A stretch of 58,913 nucleotides of DNA from Betaproteobacteria bacterium RIFCSPLOWO2_12_FULL_62_58. Its GTDB lineage: Bacteria > Pseudomonadota > Gammaproteobacteria > Burkholderiales > SG8-41. Under the pieces are notes generated by a model. It made no database searches, was not told the origin of the DNA, and saw only the letters and a program-made list of their open reading frames with translations. Both the position numbers and the translations under genes were made by a program. Shown one piece after another: positions 35,035 through 44,280 of the stretch (positions within the stretch are counted from its first letter, which is position 1; every line of letters begins with the position of its first letter). The stretch is taken from contig MERI01000226.1 in NCBI GenBank assembly GCA_001772005.1, positions 1-58,913 on the forward strand, in the 5' to 3' direction.

Positions 35035-35961
35035 CTATGCCGCGACCGGCGTCAACCAGTCGCGGTACGGGTCCGACTTGCCGGCGACGCAGTCAAAGAA
35101 AGCGCTTTGCAGTCTGGTGGTGACGGGACCACGCTTGCCTTCACCGATGGTGCGGCCGTCGACCTCGCGGATCGGCGTTACTTCCGCCGCCGTGCCCGTG
35201 AAGAAAGCCTCGTCGGCAATATAGAGATCGTCGCGGGTGATGCGCTTGGACGACACCGCATAGCCCATATCCCGTGCCAGCGCGATGACCGAGTCCCGGG
35301 TGATGCCGATGAGCGCGCTGGTGAGTTCGGGCTCGCAGATTGCGCCGTTCTTTACGATGAAAAGATTCTCGCCCGAGCCTTCGGCGACGAAGCCGTCGAC
35401 GTCGAGCAGCAGCCCCTCGTCGTAGCCGTGCTCGGTCGCTTCCAGATTGGCGAGAATCGAGTTGGCGTAGGTGCCCGAGTACTTGGCGCGGCACATCGAT
35501 ACGTTGACGTGGTGCCGGGCGTAAGACGAGGTTTTGACCCGGATGCCTGTTTCGAGCGCCTCGACGCCCAGGTACGCACCCCACGGCCAGGCGGCGATTG
35601 CCACGTGCACGCTCGCGCCTTTCGGCGACACGCCCATTTTCTCCGAGCCGTAGAACGCGATCGGCCGGATGTAGCAGGACTCGAGTTGGTTCGCCCGGAC
35701 CACTTCTTTTTGCGCTTCCATGAGAACTTCCCGGCTGTATGGAATTTTCATCATGTAGATGTGCGCCGAGTTGAACAGCCGTTCGGTGTGCTCCTTGAGC
35801 CGGAAGATGGCGGTGCCGCGCACGGTGTTGTATGCCCGCACGCCCTCGAACACCGCGAGCCCGTAGTGCAGAGAGTGGGTGAGGACGTGGGTGGTGGCGT
35901 TGCGCCAGGGCACGAGCCGGCCATCATACCAGATGTGCCCGTCGCGATCGGCCATTGACAT
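35035..35961 (-). CDS. ilvE: branched-chain amino-acid aminotransferase
   Basis: 308 aa fold-type IV PLP aminotransferase; it transfers the amino group between glutamate and Val/Leu/Ile keto acids. Signatures: THSLHYGLAVFEGVRAY, FRLKEHTERLFNSA, the PLP lysine in VKTSSYARHHVNVSMCRAKY, GYDEGLLLDVDGFVAEGSGE and FFTGTAAEVTPIREVDGR. ATG 35961 has GGAG upstream; an in-frame ATG six bases downstream is possible. Confidence 0.97.
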   Translation of the reverse strand: MSMADRDGHIWYDGRLVPWRNATTHVLTHSLHYGLAVFEGVRAYNTVRGTAIFRLKEHTERLFNSAHIYMMKIPYSREVLMEAQKEVVRANQLESCYIRPIAFYGSEKMGVSPKGASVHVAIAAWPWGAYLGVEALETGIRVKTSSYARHHVNVSMCRAKYSGTYANSILANLEATEHGYDEGLLLDVDGFVAEGSGENLFIVKNGAICEPELTSALIGITRDSVIALARDMGYAVSSKRITRDDLYIADEAFFTGTAAEVTPIREVDGRTIGEGKRGPVTTRLQSAFFDCVAGKSDPYRDWLTPVAA

Positions 35962-36023
35962 GTGCGCGCTCCGTCAAAAAAACAGTTATTTTAGCGTATT
36001 TGCCGCAAGCTAAGAACTTTAGC

Positions 36024-36272
36024 CACAGAGAATTCTTTTCAATACCTCCTTGAGGGGTACACAGAGTTCACAGAGAGCATTCTCACAGGCGAACAGCGGA
36101 ATTCCCTGTTCATCCATGCACAATGGTGCCGCAACTGACTGTCGTCCCCGCGAAAACGGGGACCCATACTGAGCCACCACGAAGCGTGATGCATTGTATG
36201 GATTCCCGTCGCCACGGGAATGACAGCATGTAGCGATGCATTTGACCTGCCTTGTCTCTGTGTTCTCTGTGA
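36024..36272. repeat. period-9 CACAGAG/CTCTGTG arms around a bipartite palindrome
   Basis: Left arm CCACAGAG (36023-36030), interrupted at 36031-36060 by an ATTCTTTTC...GGGGTAC segment, then ACACAGAGT TCACAGAGA. Right arm 36256-36271 CTCTGTGTT CTCTGTG. Bipartite palindromic copy 3 (36139-36224) lies between. This is all that the 340-nt ilvE-glnE gap contains. Confidence 0.65.
36139..36224. repeat. bipartite palindromic repeat, copy 3 (short form)
   Basis: Same beginning TGTCGTCCCCGCGAA and ending ATTCCC-N8-GGGAAT (36202-36221) plus GAC as copy 1, and GGGGACCCATAC between. The roughly 30-nt middle segment present in copies 1 and 2 is missing, leaving a simple hairpin CCCCG/CGGGG. Confidence 0.7.
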
Positions 36273-36301
36273 TCGCAGGGGGAAAATCGACTCCCACCGT
36301 T

Positions 36302-39019
36302 TCAGACCGACGCGGCCGCCCCGGTGTCCGGGAATACCTCGTCCCACAGCTCGCGCACCGCGCGCGCGGCATCCTCCAACGTGGCGGGCGGAACTCGCGC
36401 GTACTTCTCGCCCTGCAGCCGCAGGCTGTGCTGCAGTTGCCGGAAACGGCGATACCCGTCGTGCACGGCCAGCGCCCGGGCGCCGGGAATCAGGCCCAGC
36501 CGCGCCGCGAGCTTGAGCAACGCGAGATTGCCGATGTTGCCGGTGAGCTCGGCATGGGCGTGCGCGCAGCCCAGCACCAGATACTGCACGATGAACTCTA
36601 CGTCGATGATGCCGCCGCGGTCGTGCTTGATGTCGAACAGCCTGCTCGTATTGGGGTGCGCTTCCAGCATTTTTTGCCGCATCGCGACCACTTCGCGGCG
36701 CAGCGCGGGAAGGTCCCGAGGCTGGCGCAGGACCGTCACGCGCAGGGCCTCGAACTCGCGACCGATGTCCTGATTGCCCGCGACGAAGCGCGCACGCGTG
36801 AGCGCCTGATGCTCCCACACCCATGCTTTCTTTTCCTGGTATTCGCGGTAGCTCGCGAGCGGGCTCACCAGCAGGCCGCTCACGCCGTTGGGCCGCAGCC
36901 GCAGATCGGTGTCGTACAGCACGCCCGCTGGCGTGATGCTGGTAAGCCACCCGTTGATGCGCTGCGCAAGTCGCGCATAATTTTCGGACGCCTCAGGCGC
37001 AGCGTCCTCGTACAGGAAGACGATATCGAGATCGGAGGCGTAGCCCAGTTCCTTGCCGCCCAGCTTGCCGTAGCCGATGATGGCAAAGCGCGGATCGGCG
37101 CGATGGCGGCTGCGCAATCCGGCCCAGGTCAGACGCAGCACTTGTTCGAGGATCACGCACGCGAGATCGGAGAGATGATCGCTCAACGTTTCCAGCGGCA
37201 GCGTGCCGCCGAGATCCTGGGCGATCAAGCGCATGGTCTGGGCGTGCTTGAAATGGCACAGGATGTCCATTTGTCTCTCGGTATCCGCGGTCGCATCGTC
37301 GAGCTGCGCGCGCAGCGTGCGCGTCAGCGCCGGCCAATCGGGGGCGGCATAAAGCGTGCGCGTATCGAGCAATTCGTCGAGCAATATGGGGTGCTGGGTC
37401 AGATAGCGCGCGACCCAGGGGCTCGAGCTCACCAGATCGGCGAGCCGCGAGAGCGCCTGCGGATACTCTTCGAGCAGCGCAAGATACGACTCCCTGCGGC
37501 TGATGCCATCGAGGAGTTCAATGATGCGCTCGAGCGTCGCGTCGGCGCCGCTGCACGTGGCCGCAGTTTCGATTGCGAGCGGCACCAGCCGGTCGAGCCG
37601 TGACTGGCTCGCAGCCGGCATCTGGCGGTAGCGGGGGCTGCCGCGCATCAAACCGAGCCGGCGCTGCAACTCGACGGGGCGCTTGAAACCAAGGCCGGCA
37701 AGCTGCGCGATGCCCCGGTCGGCGTCGGCGGCGTCCTGCCACAATCCGGCCAAGGCATGTTGTTCGTGGGGTGCGGCCGCGAAGATCTGCTCGAAATGGC
37801 GGGTCACGTGCGCGCGGTGACGCTCGAGTTCCGCCAATAGCGCCGCGTAATCCGCAACCTCCATGCTGCGCGCAATCGCCAGGCGGTCATCGTCGCTTTT
37901 CGGCAACGCGTGGATCTGCTGATCGTCAAGATACTGCAGGCGGTGCTCGAGGTTGCGCAAAAAGATGTAGGCGGCGGTGAGCTCCTGTACTGCGGATGCC
38001 GGCAGCAGGTTGCGCTCGCGCAGCAGCGGCAGCACTTCGAGCGTCGGCTGCCGGCGCAGTTCCGGATCGCGGCCGCCGCGGATCAGCTGGAACACCTGCG
38101 CGATGAACTCGATCTCGCGGATGCCGCCCGGGCCAAGCTTGATGTTGTCGAAGAGTTCGCGCCGGGCGACCTCTTCCCGGATCTGGCGGTGCAGGTCGCG
38201 CATCGAGGCAAACGCACTGTAGTCGAGGTGGCGGCGGTAGACGAACGGGCGCACGAGTTCCATGAGAGCGGCGCCGCAGTCGCCGGTGAGCGGCCGGCCC
38301 TTGATCCAGGCGTAGCGCTCCCATTCGCGTCCCTGCGTGATCAGGTAGCTTTCGAGCATGTCGAAACTCACCACCAGCGGGCCACCATCGCCGTAAGGTC
38401 GCAATCGCATGTCGACGCGGAAAACGTAGCCGTCTTCGGTGGCCTCATCGAGCGCGCCGATAAGGCGCCGTGCGAGCCGCGTAAAATACTCGTGATTGCT
38501 CACCGGCTGGCCGCCGTCGGTTTCGCCGTCCTCCGGGTAGGCGAAGATGAGGTCGATGTCGGACGAGACGTTCAGCTCGCCGCCGCCCAGCTTGCCCATG
38601 CCCACGATGTGCAACTGTTGAATCCTGCCGCTCTCCGCGCCGCGCGGCCGGCCATGCTGCGCGGCCAGCCACTGGTCGAGACTGGAGAGGGCGGTGGAGA
38701 TCGCGATTTGCGCCAGCGCGGTGGTGGTGGCGAGGACTTCGGCAAGGCCGGCCCGTCCACTGATGTCGCGCGCGATCAGCCGCAGCATTACCCGCTTGCG
38801 CAGGATGCGCAGCGCGCGCCGCAGCGCCGCCTCGTCAGCAGCGGGATGCGCCGCCAGCAACGCCCGCATCTGTGCGCTGTCGAACGGATGGTCGCAGCCG
38901 GTTTCGGCGAGAAGTTGCGGCTCGGCTTCGAGGAGGCGGCACGCGAAACGGCTGAAGGCGCGCGCGGCGTCCAACGCCGGGTCGGCGCGAACCACAGCGG
39001 GCGCGTTATTCGATTCCAT
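36302..39019 (-). CDS. glnE: bifunctional glutamine synthetase adenylyltransferase/adenylyl-removing enzyme
   Basis: 905 aa. Two nucleotidyltransferase domains are visible: N-terminal adenylyl-removase (GMGKLGGGELNVSSDIDLIF, with DEATEDGYVFRVDMRLRPYG) and C-terminal adenylylase (GYGKLGGKELGYASDLDIVF, YDTDLRLRPNG), each followed by a helical region. It adjusts glutamine synthetase activity in response to PII. Order and length are normal. It is divergent from the yhdP-like gene across a 68-nt spacer, as in many betaproteobacteria. Confidence 0.97.
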   Translation of the reverse strand: MESNNAPAVVRADPALDAARAFSRFACRLLEAEPQLLAETGCDHPFDSAQMRALLAAHPAADEAALRRALRILRKRVMLRLIARDISGRAGLAEVLATTTALAQIAISTALSSLDQWLAAQHGRPRGAESGRIQQLHIVGMGKLGGGELNVSSDIDLIFAYPEDGETDGGQPVSNHEYFTRLARRLIGALDEATEDGYVFRVDMRLRPYGDGGPLVVSFDMLESYLITQGREWERYAWIKGRPLTGDCGAALMELVRPFVYRRHLDYSAFASMRDLHRQIREEVARRELFDNIKLGPGGIREIEFIAQVFQLIRGGRDPELRRQPTLEVLPLLRERNLLPASAVQELTAAYIFLRNLEHRLQYLDDQQIHALPKSDDDRLAIARSMEVADYAALLAELERHRAHVTRHFEQIFAAAPHEQHALAGLWQDAADADRGIAQLAGLGFKRPVELQRRLGLMRGSPRYRQMPAASQSRLDRLVPLAIETAATCSGADATLERIIELLDGISRRESYLALLEEYPQALSRLADLVSSSPWVARYLTQHPILLDELLDTRTLYAAPDWPALTRTLRAQLDDATADTERQMDILCHFKHAQTMRLIAQDLGGTLPLETLSDHLSDLACVILEQVLRLTWAGLRSRHRADPRFAIIGYGKLGGKELGYASDLDIVFLYEDAAPEASENYARLAQRINGWLTSITPAGVLYDTDLRLRPNGVSGLLVSPLASYREYQEKKAWVWEHQALTRARFVAGNQDIGREFEALRVTVLRQPRDLPALRREVVAMRQKMLEAHPNTSRLFDIKHDRGGIIDVEFIVQYLVLGCAHAHAELTGNIGNLALLKLAARLGLIPGARALAVHDGYRRFRQLQHSLRLQGEKYARVPPATLEDAARAVRELWDEVFPDTGAAASV

Positions 39020-39087
39020 GGGCGTAATCGCGTAAAATATCTAAATCCTTGTTTGAATATCGCATTTTTTGGAGTTCCAGGCAAAAC

Positions 39088-42000
39088 GTGCCGTTTTCCG
39101 CTGTTTTCCGATGGCTGCGCATCCGCTCGCTTGCGATCTATCGTTTGCTCACGTGGATGGTGCTGGGTGCGGGCTTGCTGTTCGCCGCCATGGTGATCGG
39201 CCTGCGCTACTGGATACTGCCCAACATCGAGCATTACCGGGACGACATCGCGCAGGCGGTAAGCAAGGCGGCCAATCAGCGCATCACCATCGGCAAGATA
39301 TCCGGCAACTGGGACGGCATCCGGCCCGAACTGGTCCTCGAGAACGTCACCGTGTTCGACCATGCCGGACGGCCGGCGCTGGAACTCTCGCGCATTGACA
39401 ACACGCTGTCCTGGTTGTCGTTCGCCGCACTGGAGCCGAGATTTCATGCGCTCAACATCTCCCGCCCGACGTTCGACATCAGGCGCGATGCACGCGGGGT
39501 GATCTCCGTCGCCGGGATCGAGTTGAAAGCCCCGGAGGACGGCGGGTTTGTCGACTGGCTCCTGCGCCAGCCGGAGATCGCGGTGCGCGATGCGGCCATC
39601 ACCTGGCGCGACGAGCTGCGCGGCGCGGCGCCGCTCGAACTGAAGCACGTCGAACTGCTGGTTCGCAACCGCGGCGCCCGGCACCGATTCGGGTTGCGTG
39701 GGGCGCCGCCTCAGCATCTCGCAGGCCCGCTCGATTTGCGGGGCGATGTCACCGGCGAGACCGTCACGGCGCCGGCAGACTGGAATGGCAGGCTGTTCGT
39801 GGAGCTCGACTATGTTGACATCGCGGCCTGGCGCGCCTGGGTGCCGCTTCCGATCGAGGTTCCGCAGGGCACCGGCGCGCTTCGCATGTGGCTCACATTC
39901 AGTCCGCACCGGCTGAACGACCTCGTCGCCGACGTGCGGCTCGCCAACGTAAGAACCCGGCTCGCCAAGGACTTGCCCGACCTCGATCTGACTGAACTGT
40001 CGGGCCGTGTCGCGTGGAAGATGTCGGCGGACGGCTTCGAGTTTTCCACCTCCAAGCTGGGGCTCACGACCCAGAACGGACTGACCCTCCAGCCGGCGGA
40101 CTTTCTGCTGCGCTTGGGCACGGCCAAGAACAAGGAACCGGGGCGCGGCGAACTGCATGCCAACGCGCTTGATCTTGAGCCGCTCGTCGCGCTGGCTGAC
40201 CGCCTGCCGTTGGATGCCGAACTGCGCAAGCAACTGGTGGAGATATCGCCCAGGGGCAGCCTTTTTGACGTGGTCATGCGCTGGAGCGGCGACTGGCATG
40301 CGCCGACCCAATACCTCGCGCGGGGCAGGTTCCAGAATCTGGCGCTGAAACGGTTCGGAAAGGTTCCGGGTTTTGCCGGTTTGAACGGCAGCATCGACGG
40401 CAGCGAAAAGGCCGGCACGCTCTACCTCAACAGTACCAACGCGACGCTTGACATGCCGCTGGTGTTTCGCGACCCGCTCGGGTTCGACATGTTGACCGCG
40501 CAGATCGCCTGGTCGCGCAGCGGCACCGATACCGAGCTGCGGCTCAATAACATTTCGTTTGCCAATCCCCATCTTGCAGGAACGCTGTTTGGCAATTACC
40601 GCACGGTGCCCGACAGCCGTGGCGTGATCGATCTCACCGGGAATCTGACTCGGGCGGACGCGCGTTTCGCCGGGCCTTACATTCCGCTGGTGGTTGGCAA
40701 AGCGACGCGCGCTTGGCTCGACACCGCGTTTCTCGGCGGTCAGTCGAACGATGTCGCGCTGCGCGTCAAGGGCAATCTCGACAATTTTCCGTTTCCCGAC
40801 AACAAGGGCGGCGTGTTCCAGGTGGCGGCCAGGGTCACGGGCGGCATACTCGATTACGCCGAGAGCTGGCCGAAAATAGAAAACATCGCCGGGGACCTGG
40901 TATTTCGCGGCCAGCGCATGGAGATCAACGCGCGTCAAGGCACCATCCTCGGCGCGCGGCTGGCCAAGGTGCGCGCCGAAATCCCGGATCTCAAACACGA
41001 TGACGAGATCTTGCACGTTACCGGAGAAGCTGAAGGCCCGACCAGCGAGTTCCTCGCGTTCATCGAAAAAAGCCCGGTGTTCGGCATGATCGATCGCTTT
41101 ACCGAGGGCATGCAGGCGCAGGGCAGCGGCAAGCTCGCGCTCAAGCTCGAAATCCCGCTGCGCGCGCGCGCCCGGAGCAGGGTCGCCGGCACCTATCAGT
41201 TCATCAACAACCAGATCGTCGCCGACGCTGATCTGCCGCCGGTGGAACAGGCCAACGGGCGGCTCGAATTCACCGAATCGGCGGTACATGTGCCCAACGC
41301 CACCGGCATCTTCCTCGGTGGACCGGTGTCGATCACGGCCGCCACGCAACGCGATGCGGCGGTGCGCCTCAATCTGGAGGGTCGGGCCAATATCGACAAC
41401 CTGCGGCGCTCGGCCGGCAGCCCGGCGTGGGCGCATCGGCTGCGCGGCGCAGCCGACTGGCGCGGAACATTCGTCCTGCGCAACAAGCTTGCCGATCTCG
41501 CGATCGAGAGCGATTTGCAGGGCATCGCCTCGGACCTGCCGGCGCCGTTCGTCAAGACCGCGGCGGAAGCCATGCCGCTGCGTTACGAGCGCAAGTTCAC
41601 CGGCCCGCGGCAGGATCAGGTGAGCTTCTCGTACGGCGAGATCGTGAGCGCCCGGTTCGCGCGGAGTGTCGAAGGCGGCAGCAACCTTGTCCGCCGCGGC
41701 ACGATCCGCTTCGGCGGCGCTGCCGCCGAACCGCAGCGCGACGGTGTATGGGTAAGTGGCGCGCTGAAAGGCTTCGATCTCGACCGCTGGCTTACGCTGA
41801 TTCAGCCGGGCACGGGACAGCTCCCGCTGGAAGTGGTCGGACTCGATGTCAGGATCGGTGAATTCACTGCGCTTAACCGGCGGTTCCACGAGGTGGCGGT
41901 GAGCGGAACGGCTCAAGATGGCGTGTGGCAGTCGACGCTCTCCGGCCGCGAGTTCGAGGGCGCCGCGACGTGGCGGCCGCAAGGCCGCGGCAAGCTTACC

Positions 42001-42918
42001 GCGCGCATGAAAAAACTGGTCATCCCCGCGAGCGAGCCTGCGCCGGTCCCGCCGGAGGTGGCCGCCAGGAAGCGGGAACTGCCGGCGCTCGACATGATCG
42101 CCGAGCAATTTCAGTTCAAGGACAAGGCGCTCGGCAGGCTCACCCTGCTTGCCGTGCCTGAGGAGCGTGACTGGCGCATCGAGAAGCTGCGTATCGAAAA
42201 CCCCGAGAGCACGCTGGCGGTCGAAGGGGTATTGCAGAGCATGCCAGCGCAGTCGCCGCAGTCCCGCACGCAGGTCAACCTGCATCTGGAAGTCAACGAT
42301 ATCGGCAAGCTGCTCACGCGGCTCGGCTATCCCGAAGGCGTGCGGCGCGGCACGGCGAAACTGGAGGGGACCCTGACATGGGCGGGTGGTCCGCAGGATT
42401 TCAATTACCCTGGGCTTTCGGGCAGTCTGGTGCTCGATGCAGCCAGGGGCCAGTTCGTCAAGCTCGAGCCGGGCATCGGCAAGCTGCTGGGGATACTGAG
42501 CCTGCAGGCGCTGCCGCGTCGGATCTCGCTCGATTTCCGCGACATTTTCAGCGAGGGATTCGCGTTCGACCAGATCATCGGCGCGGTCAAGATCAACCGG
42601 GGCATCGCGACCACCGAGAATTTCCGCCTTCAGGGGCCGTCGGCACGCGTCTTCATGACCGGCGAGCTCGATCTTGCGCGGGAAACCCAGAAGCTGCACG
42701 TCAGGATCACTCCCAGCCTGAGCGACAGCGTTTCGATCGCCGGCGCGCTGATCGGCGGGCCGGTTGCGGGCGTCGCCGCGTTTCTCGCGCAGAAAATGTT
42801 GAAGGATCCTCTCGACCAGTTCGCTTCCTACGAGTATGGCGTGACTGGAACCTGGAGCGAGCCGCTGGTGTCGAAAGTCGAACGTCAGGTGCCGCCCGAT
42901 GCGGACAAACCGCAATGA
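39088..42918 (+). CDS. yhdP: YhdP-family AsmA-like envelope protein
   Basis: About 1276 aa. One N-terminal transmembrane helix (LLTWMVLGAGLLFAAMVIGL), then a very long periplasmic beta-rich region with AsmA-like/DUF3971 signatures (ISGNWDGIRPELVLENVTVF, ELSGRVAW, AWLDTAFLGGQSNDV), ending GLSGSLVLDAARGQFVKLEP and VAAFLAQKMLKDPLDQFASYEY. Relatives form bridge-like proteins that move phospholipids between inner and outer membranes. GTG 39088 is used; a TTG at 39049 would add 13 residues and neither start has an ideal ribosome site. Overlaps the next gene by ATGA. Confidence 0.9.
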   Translation: MPFSAVFRWLRIRSLAIYRLLTWMVLGAGLLFAAMVIGLRYWILPNIEHYRDDIAQAVSKAANQRITIGKISGNWDGIRPELVLENVTVFDHAGRPALELSRIDNTLSWLSFAALEPRFHALNISRPTFDIRRDARGVISVAGIELKAPEDGGFVDWLLRQPEIAVRDAAITWRDELRGAAPLELKHVELLVRNRGARHRFGLRGAPPQHLAGPLDLRGDVTGETVTAPADWNGRLFVELDYVDIAAWRAWVPLPIEVPQGTGALRMWLTFSPHRLNDLVADVRLANVRTRLAKDLPDLDLTELSGRVAWKMSADGFEFSTSKLGLTTQNGLTLQPADFLLRLGTAKNKEPGRGELHANALDLEPLVALADRLPLDAELRKQLVEISPRGSLFDVVMRWSGDWHAPTQYLARGRFQNLALKRFGKVPGFAGLNGSIDGSEKAGTLYLNSTNATLDMPLVFRDPLGFDMLTAQIAWSRSGTDTELRLNNISFANPHLAGTLFGNYRTVPDSRGVIDLTGNLTRADARFAGPYIPLVVGKATRAWLDTAFLGGQSNDVALRVKGNLDNFPFPDNKGGVFQVAARVTGGILDYAESWPKIENIAGDLVFRGQRMEINARQGTILGARLAKVRAEIPDLKHDDEILHVTGEAEGPTSEFLAFIEKSPVFGMIDRFTEGMQAQGSGKLALKLEIPLRARARSRVAGTYQFINNQIVADADLPPVEQANGRLEFTESAVHVPNATGIFLGGPVSITAATQRDAAVRLNLEGRANIDNLRRSAGSPAWAHRLRGAADWRGTFVLRNKLADLAIESDLQGIASDLPAPFVKTAAEAMPLRYERKFTGPRQDQVSFSYGEIVSARFARSVEGGSNLVRRGTIRFGGAAAEPQRDGVWVSGALKGFDLDRWLTLIQPGTGQLPLEVVGLDVRIGEFTALNRRFHEVAVSGTAQDGVWQSTLSGREFEGAATWRPQGRGKLTARMKKLVIPASEPAPVPPEVAARKRELPALDMIAEQFQFKDKALGRLTLLAVPEERDWRIEKLRIENPESTLAVEGVLQSMPAQSPQSRTQVNLHLEVNDIGKLLTRLGYPEGVRRGTAKLEGTLTWAGGPQDFNYPGLSGSLVLDAARGQFVKLEPGIGKLLGILSLQALPRRISLDFRDIFSEGFAFDQIIGAVKINRGIATTENFRLQGPSARVFMTGELDLARETQKLHVRITPSLSDSVSIAGALIGGPVAGVAAFLAQKMLKDPLDQFASYEYGVTGTWSEPLVSKVERQVPPDADKPQ

Positions 42919-43253
42919 GACTAAGATTCGCAACAGGTCTGTGGCTGGTCCTCACCGCGCTCGGCGTGCGTGCTGCTGAGACGGTGGTGGTGGCGCCCGA
43001 GTTGTGGGATCGCCCGCGCAGCGGGCAAATCGTGCTCGAGCAGCCCGCGCTGAAGCAGGTGGTCAAGGCCTACCTCGGGCAGCCCGGCGTGCGTCTGATC
43101 GTTCATCATGCCGCGCGGCAGGAATCGCTGCTGCACGCGGAAGAATTGCGGGCGTGGCTCGTGGCGCTGGCGGTGGAAGCGGAGCGCATCGCGCTGCGCG
43201 CCAGTTTGCACGCCGGTGAACCGCTGAAGATCGAAGTCGTGACATCCCAATGA
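42915..43253 (+). CDS. small exported protein of unknown function
   Basis: 112 aa. ATG overlaps the stop of the yhdP-like gene and its own stop overlaps the nitrilase start, so the three are translationally coupled. A signal peptide is likely (MRLRFATGLWLVLTALGVRA). The mature part (LEQPALKQVVKAYLGQPGVRLIVHHAARQE read in pieces) has no catalytic motif I know. Its conserved position between these genes suggests an envelope role, but none can be stated. Confidence 0.8.
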   Translation: MRLRFATGLWLVLTALGVRAAETVVVAPELWDRPRSGQIVLEQPALKQVVKAYLGQPGVRLIVHHAARQESLLHAEELRAWLVALAVEAERIALRASLHAGEPLKIEVVTSQ

Positions 43254-44125
43254 GCACCAGGTTGCGTTCCTCGTCTGGACGAGAGCGGCAGCAGCGTGAC
43301 GCCGATGCCGCGCCCGGCGTGACGCGCATTGCCGCGGTCCAAATGGCGTCGGGCCCGAATATCGAAGGTAATCTCAACGAGGCGGCGCGCCTGATCGCGA
43401 TGGCGGTCGAGCAGGGCGCGAAGCTCGTCGCGCTGCCCGAATACTTCGCGATCATGGGTTTGCGCGACCACGACAAGGTCGCGCTGCGCGAGAAAGAGGG
43501 CAAAGGCCCGATCCAGGAATTCCTGTCGGCGACCGCGAAGCGGCACAAGATCTGGCTGGCCGGCGGTTCGGTGCCGCTCGAATCGTCGGTTGCGAACAAG
43601 GTGCGCAACAGCTGCATGGTTTACGACGACAAGGGCAGGCTCGCCGCGCGCTACGACAAGATCCACCTGTTCGGTTTCGAGATGGGCTCGGAGCGCTATT
43701 CCGAGGAGCGTACCATCGAGCCGGGCAAGAACGTGGTGACGGTGGATACACCATTCGGCCGGCTCGGACTGTCGGTCTGCTACGATCTGCGCTTTCCGGA
43801 ACTCTACCGCGCAATGAAGGATGTAGACATCATTCTCGTCCCCTCGGCGTTTACCGAGACTACCGGCAAGGCGCACTGGGAAACGCTGATCCGGGCGCGC
43901 GCGATCGAGAACCTTGCGTACGTGCTCGCGCCGGCGCAGGGCGGCTACCATGTGAACGGCCGCGAGACGCACGGCGATTCCATGATCGTCGATCCCTGGG
44001 GCGTGGTGCTCGATCGGCTGCCGCGCGGCTCCGGCGTCGTGGTTGCGGGCGTCAATCTCACGCACCTGAAACGCCTGCGGCTAAGCCTGCCGGCGCTCAC
44101 GCACCGGACGATACACCGGTGCTGA
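43250..44125 (+). CDS. carbon-nitrogen hydrolase (nitrilase family, Nit-like)
   Basis: 291 aa. The catalytic triad is visible as E64 (ALPEYF), K137 (RYDKIHLFGFEM) and C177 (SVCYDLRFPELY). The sequence GGSVPLES, DTPFGRLGL and WETLIRARAIENLAYVLAPAQGG fits the Nit1/Nit2 branch, which hydrolyses deaminated glutathione or omega-amides. The first 24 residues precede the conserved start (RIAAVQMASG) and may be non-essential; start is set by overlap with the preceding stop. Genes of this branch often neighbour tldD and the yhdP-like gene in betaproteobacteria. Confidence 0.93.
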   Translation: MSTRLRSSSGRERQQRDADAAPGVTRIAAVQMASGPNIEGNLNEAARLIAMAVEQGAKLVALPEYFAIMGLRDHDKVALREKEGKGPIQEFLSATAKRHKIWLAGGSVPLESSVANKVRNSCMVYDDKGRLAARYDKIHLFGFEMGSERYSEERTIEPGKNVVTVDTPFGRLGLSVCYDLRFPELYRAMKDVDIILVPSAFTETTGKAHWETLIRARAIENLAYVLAPAQGGYHVNGRETHGDSMIVDPWGVVLDRLPRGSGVVVAGVNLTHLKRLRLSLPALTHRTIHRC

Positions 44126-44220
44126 ACCGGCATACGGCGCCGCGGCTTGAAAACACAGGGCCGGCATCCAGATTATCGAGGTTTGCATAATTTGTTGGTC
44201 GATTATGCAAGGATCAATAA

Positions 44221-44280
44221 GAGCGGTGGGCGGTGAGCGGTGAGCGGTGAATGGTGAACATTGAACGGTGAATAGTGAAT
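44221..44280. repeat. period-7 GCGGTGA array G
   Basis: About eight 7-nt units (GCGGTGG, GCGGTGA three times, ATGGTGA, ACATTGA, ACGGTGA, ATAGTGA) ending at the tldD start codon. Only the GTGA-type arm is present, unlike arrays A-F. Confidence 0.8.

Noticed and set aside
38788..42933. Very long open frame (1381 codons) on the minus strand opposite the yhdP-like gene
   Set aside because: It mirrors the codon structure of the real gene, is arginine-rich and resembles no family; the plus-strand protein has clear AsmA-like signatures.
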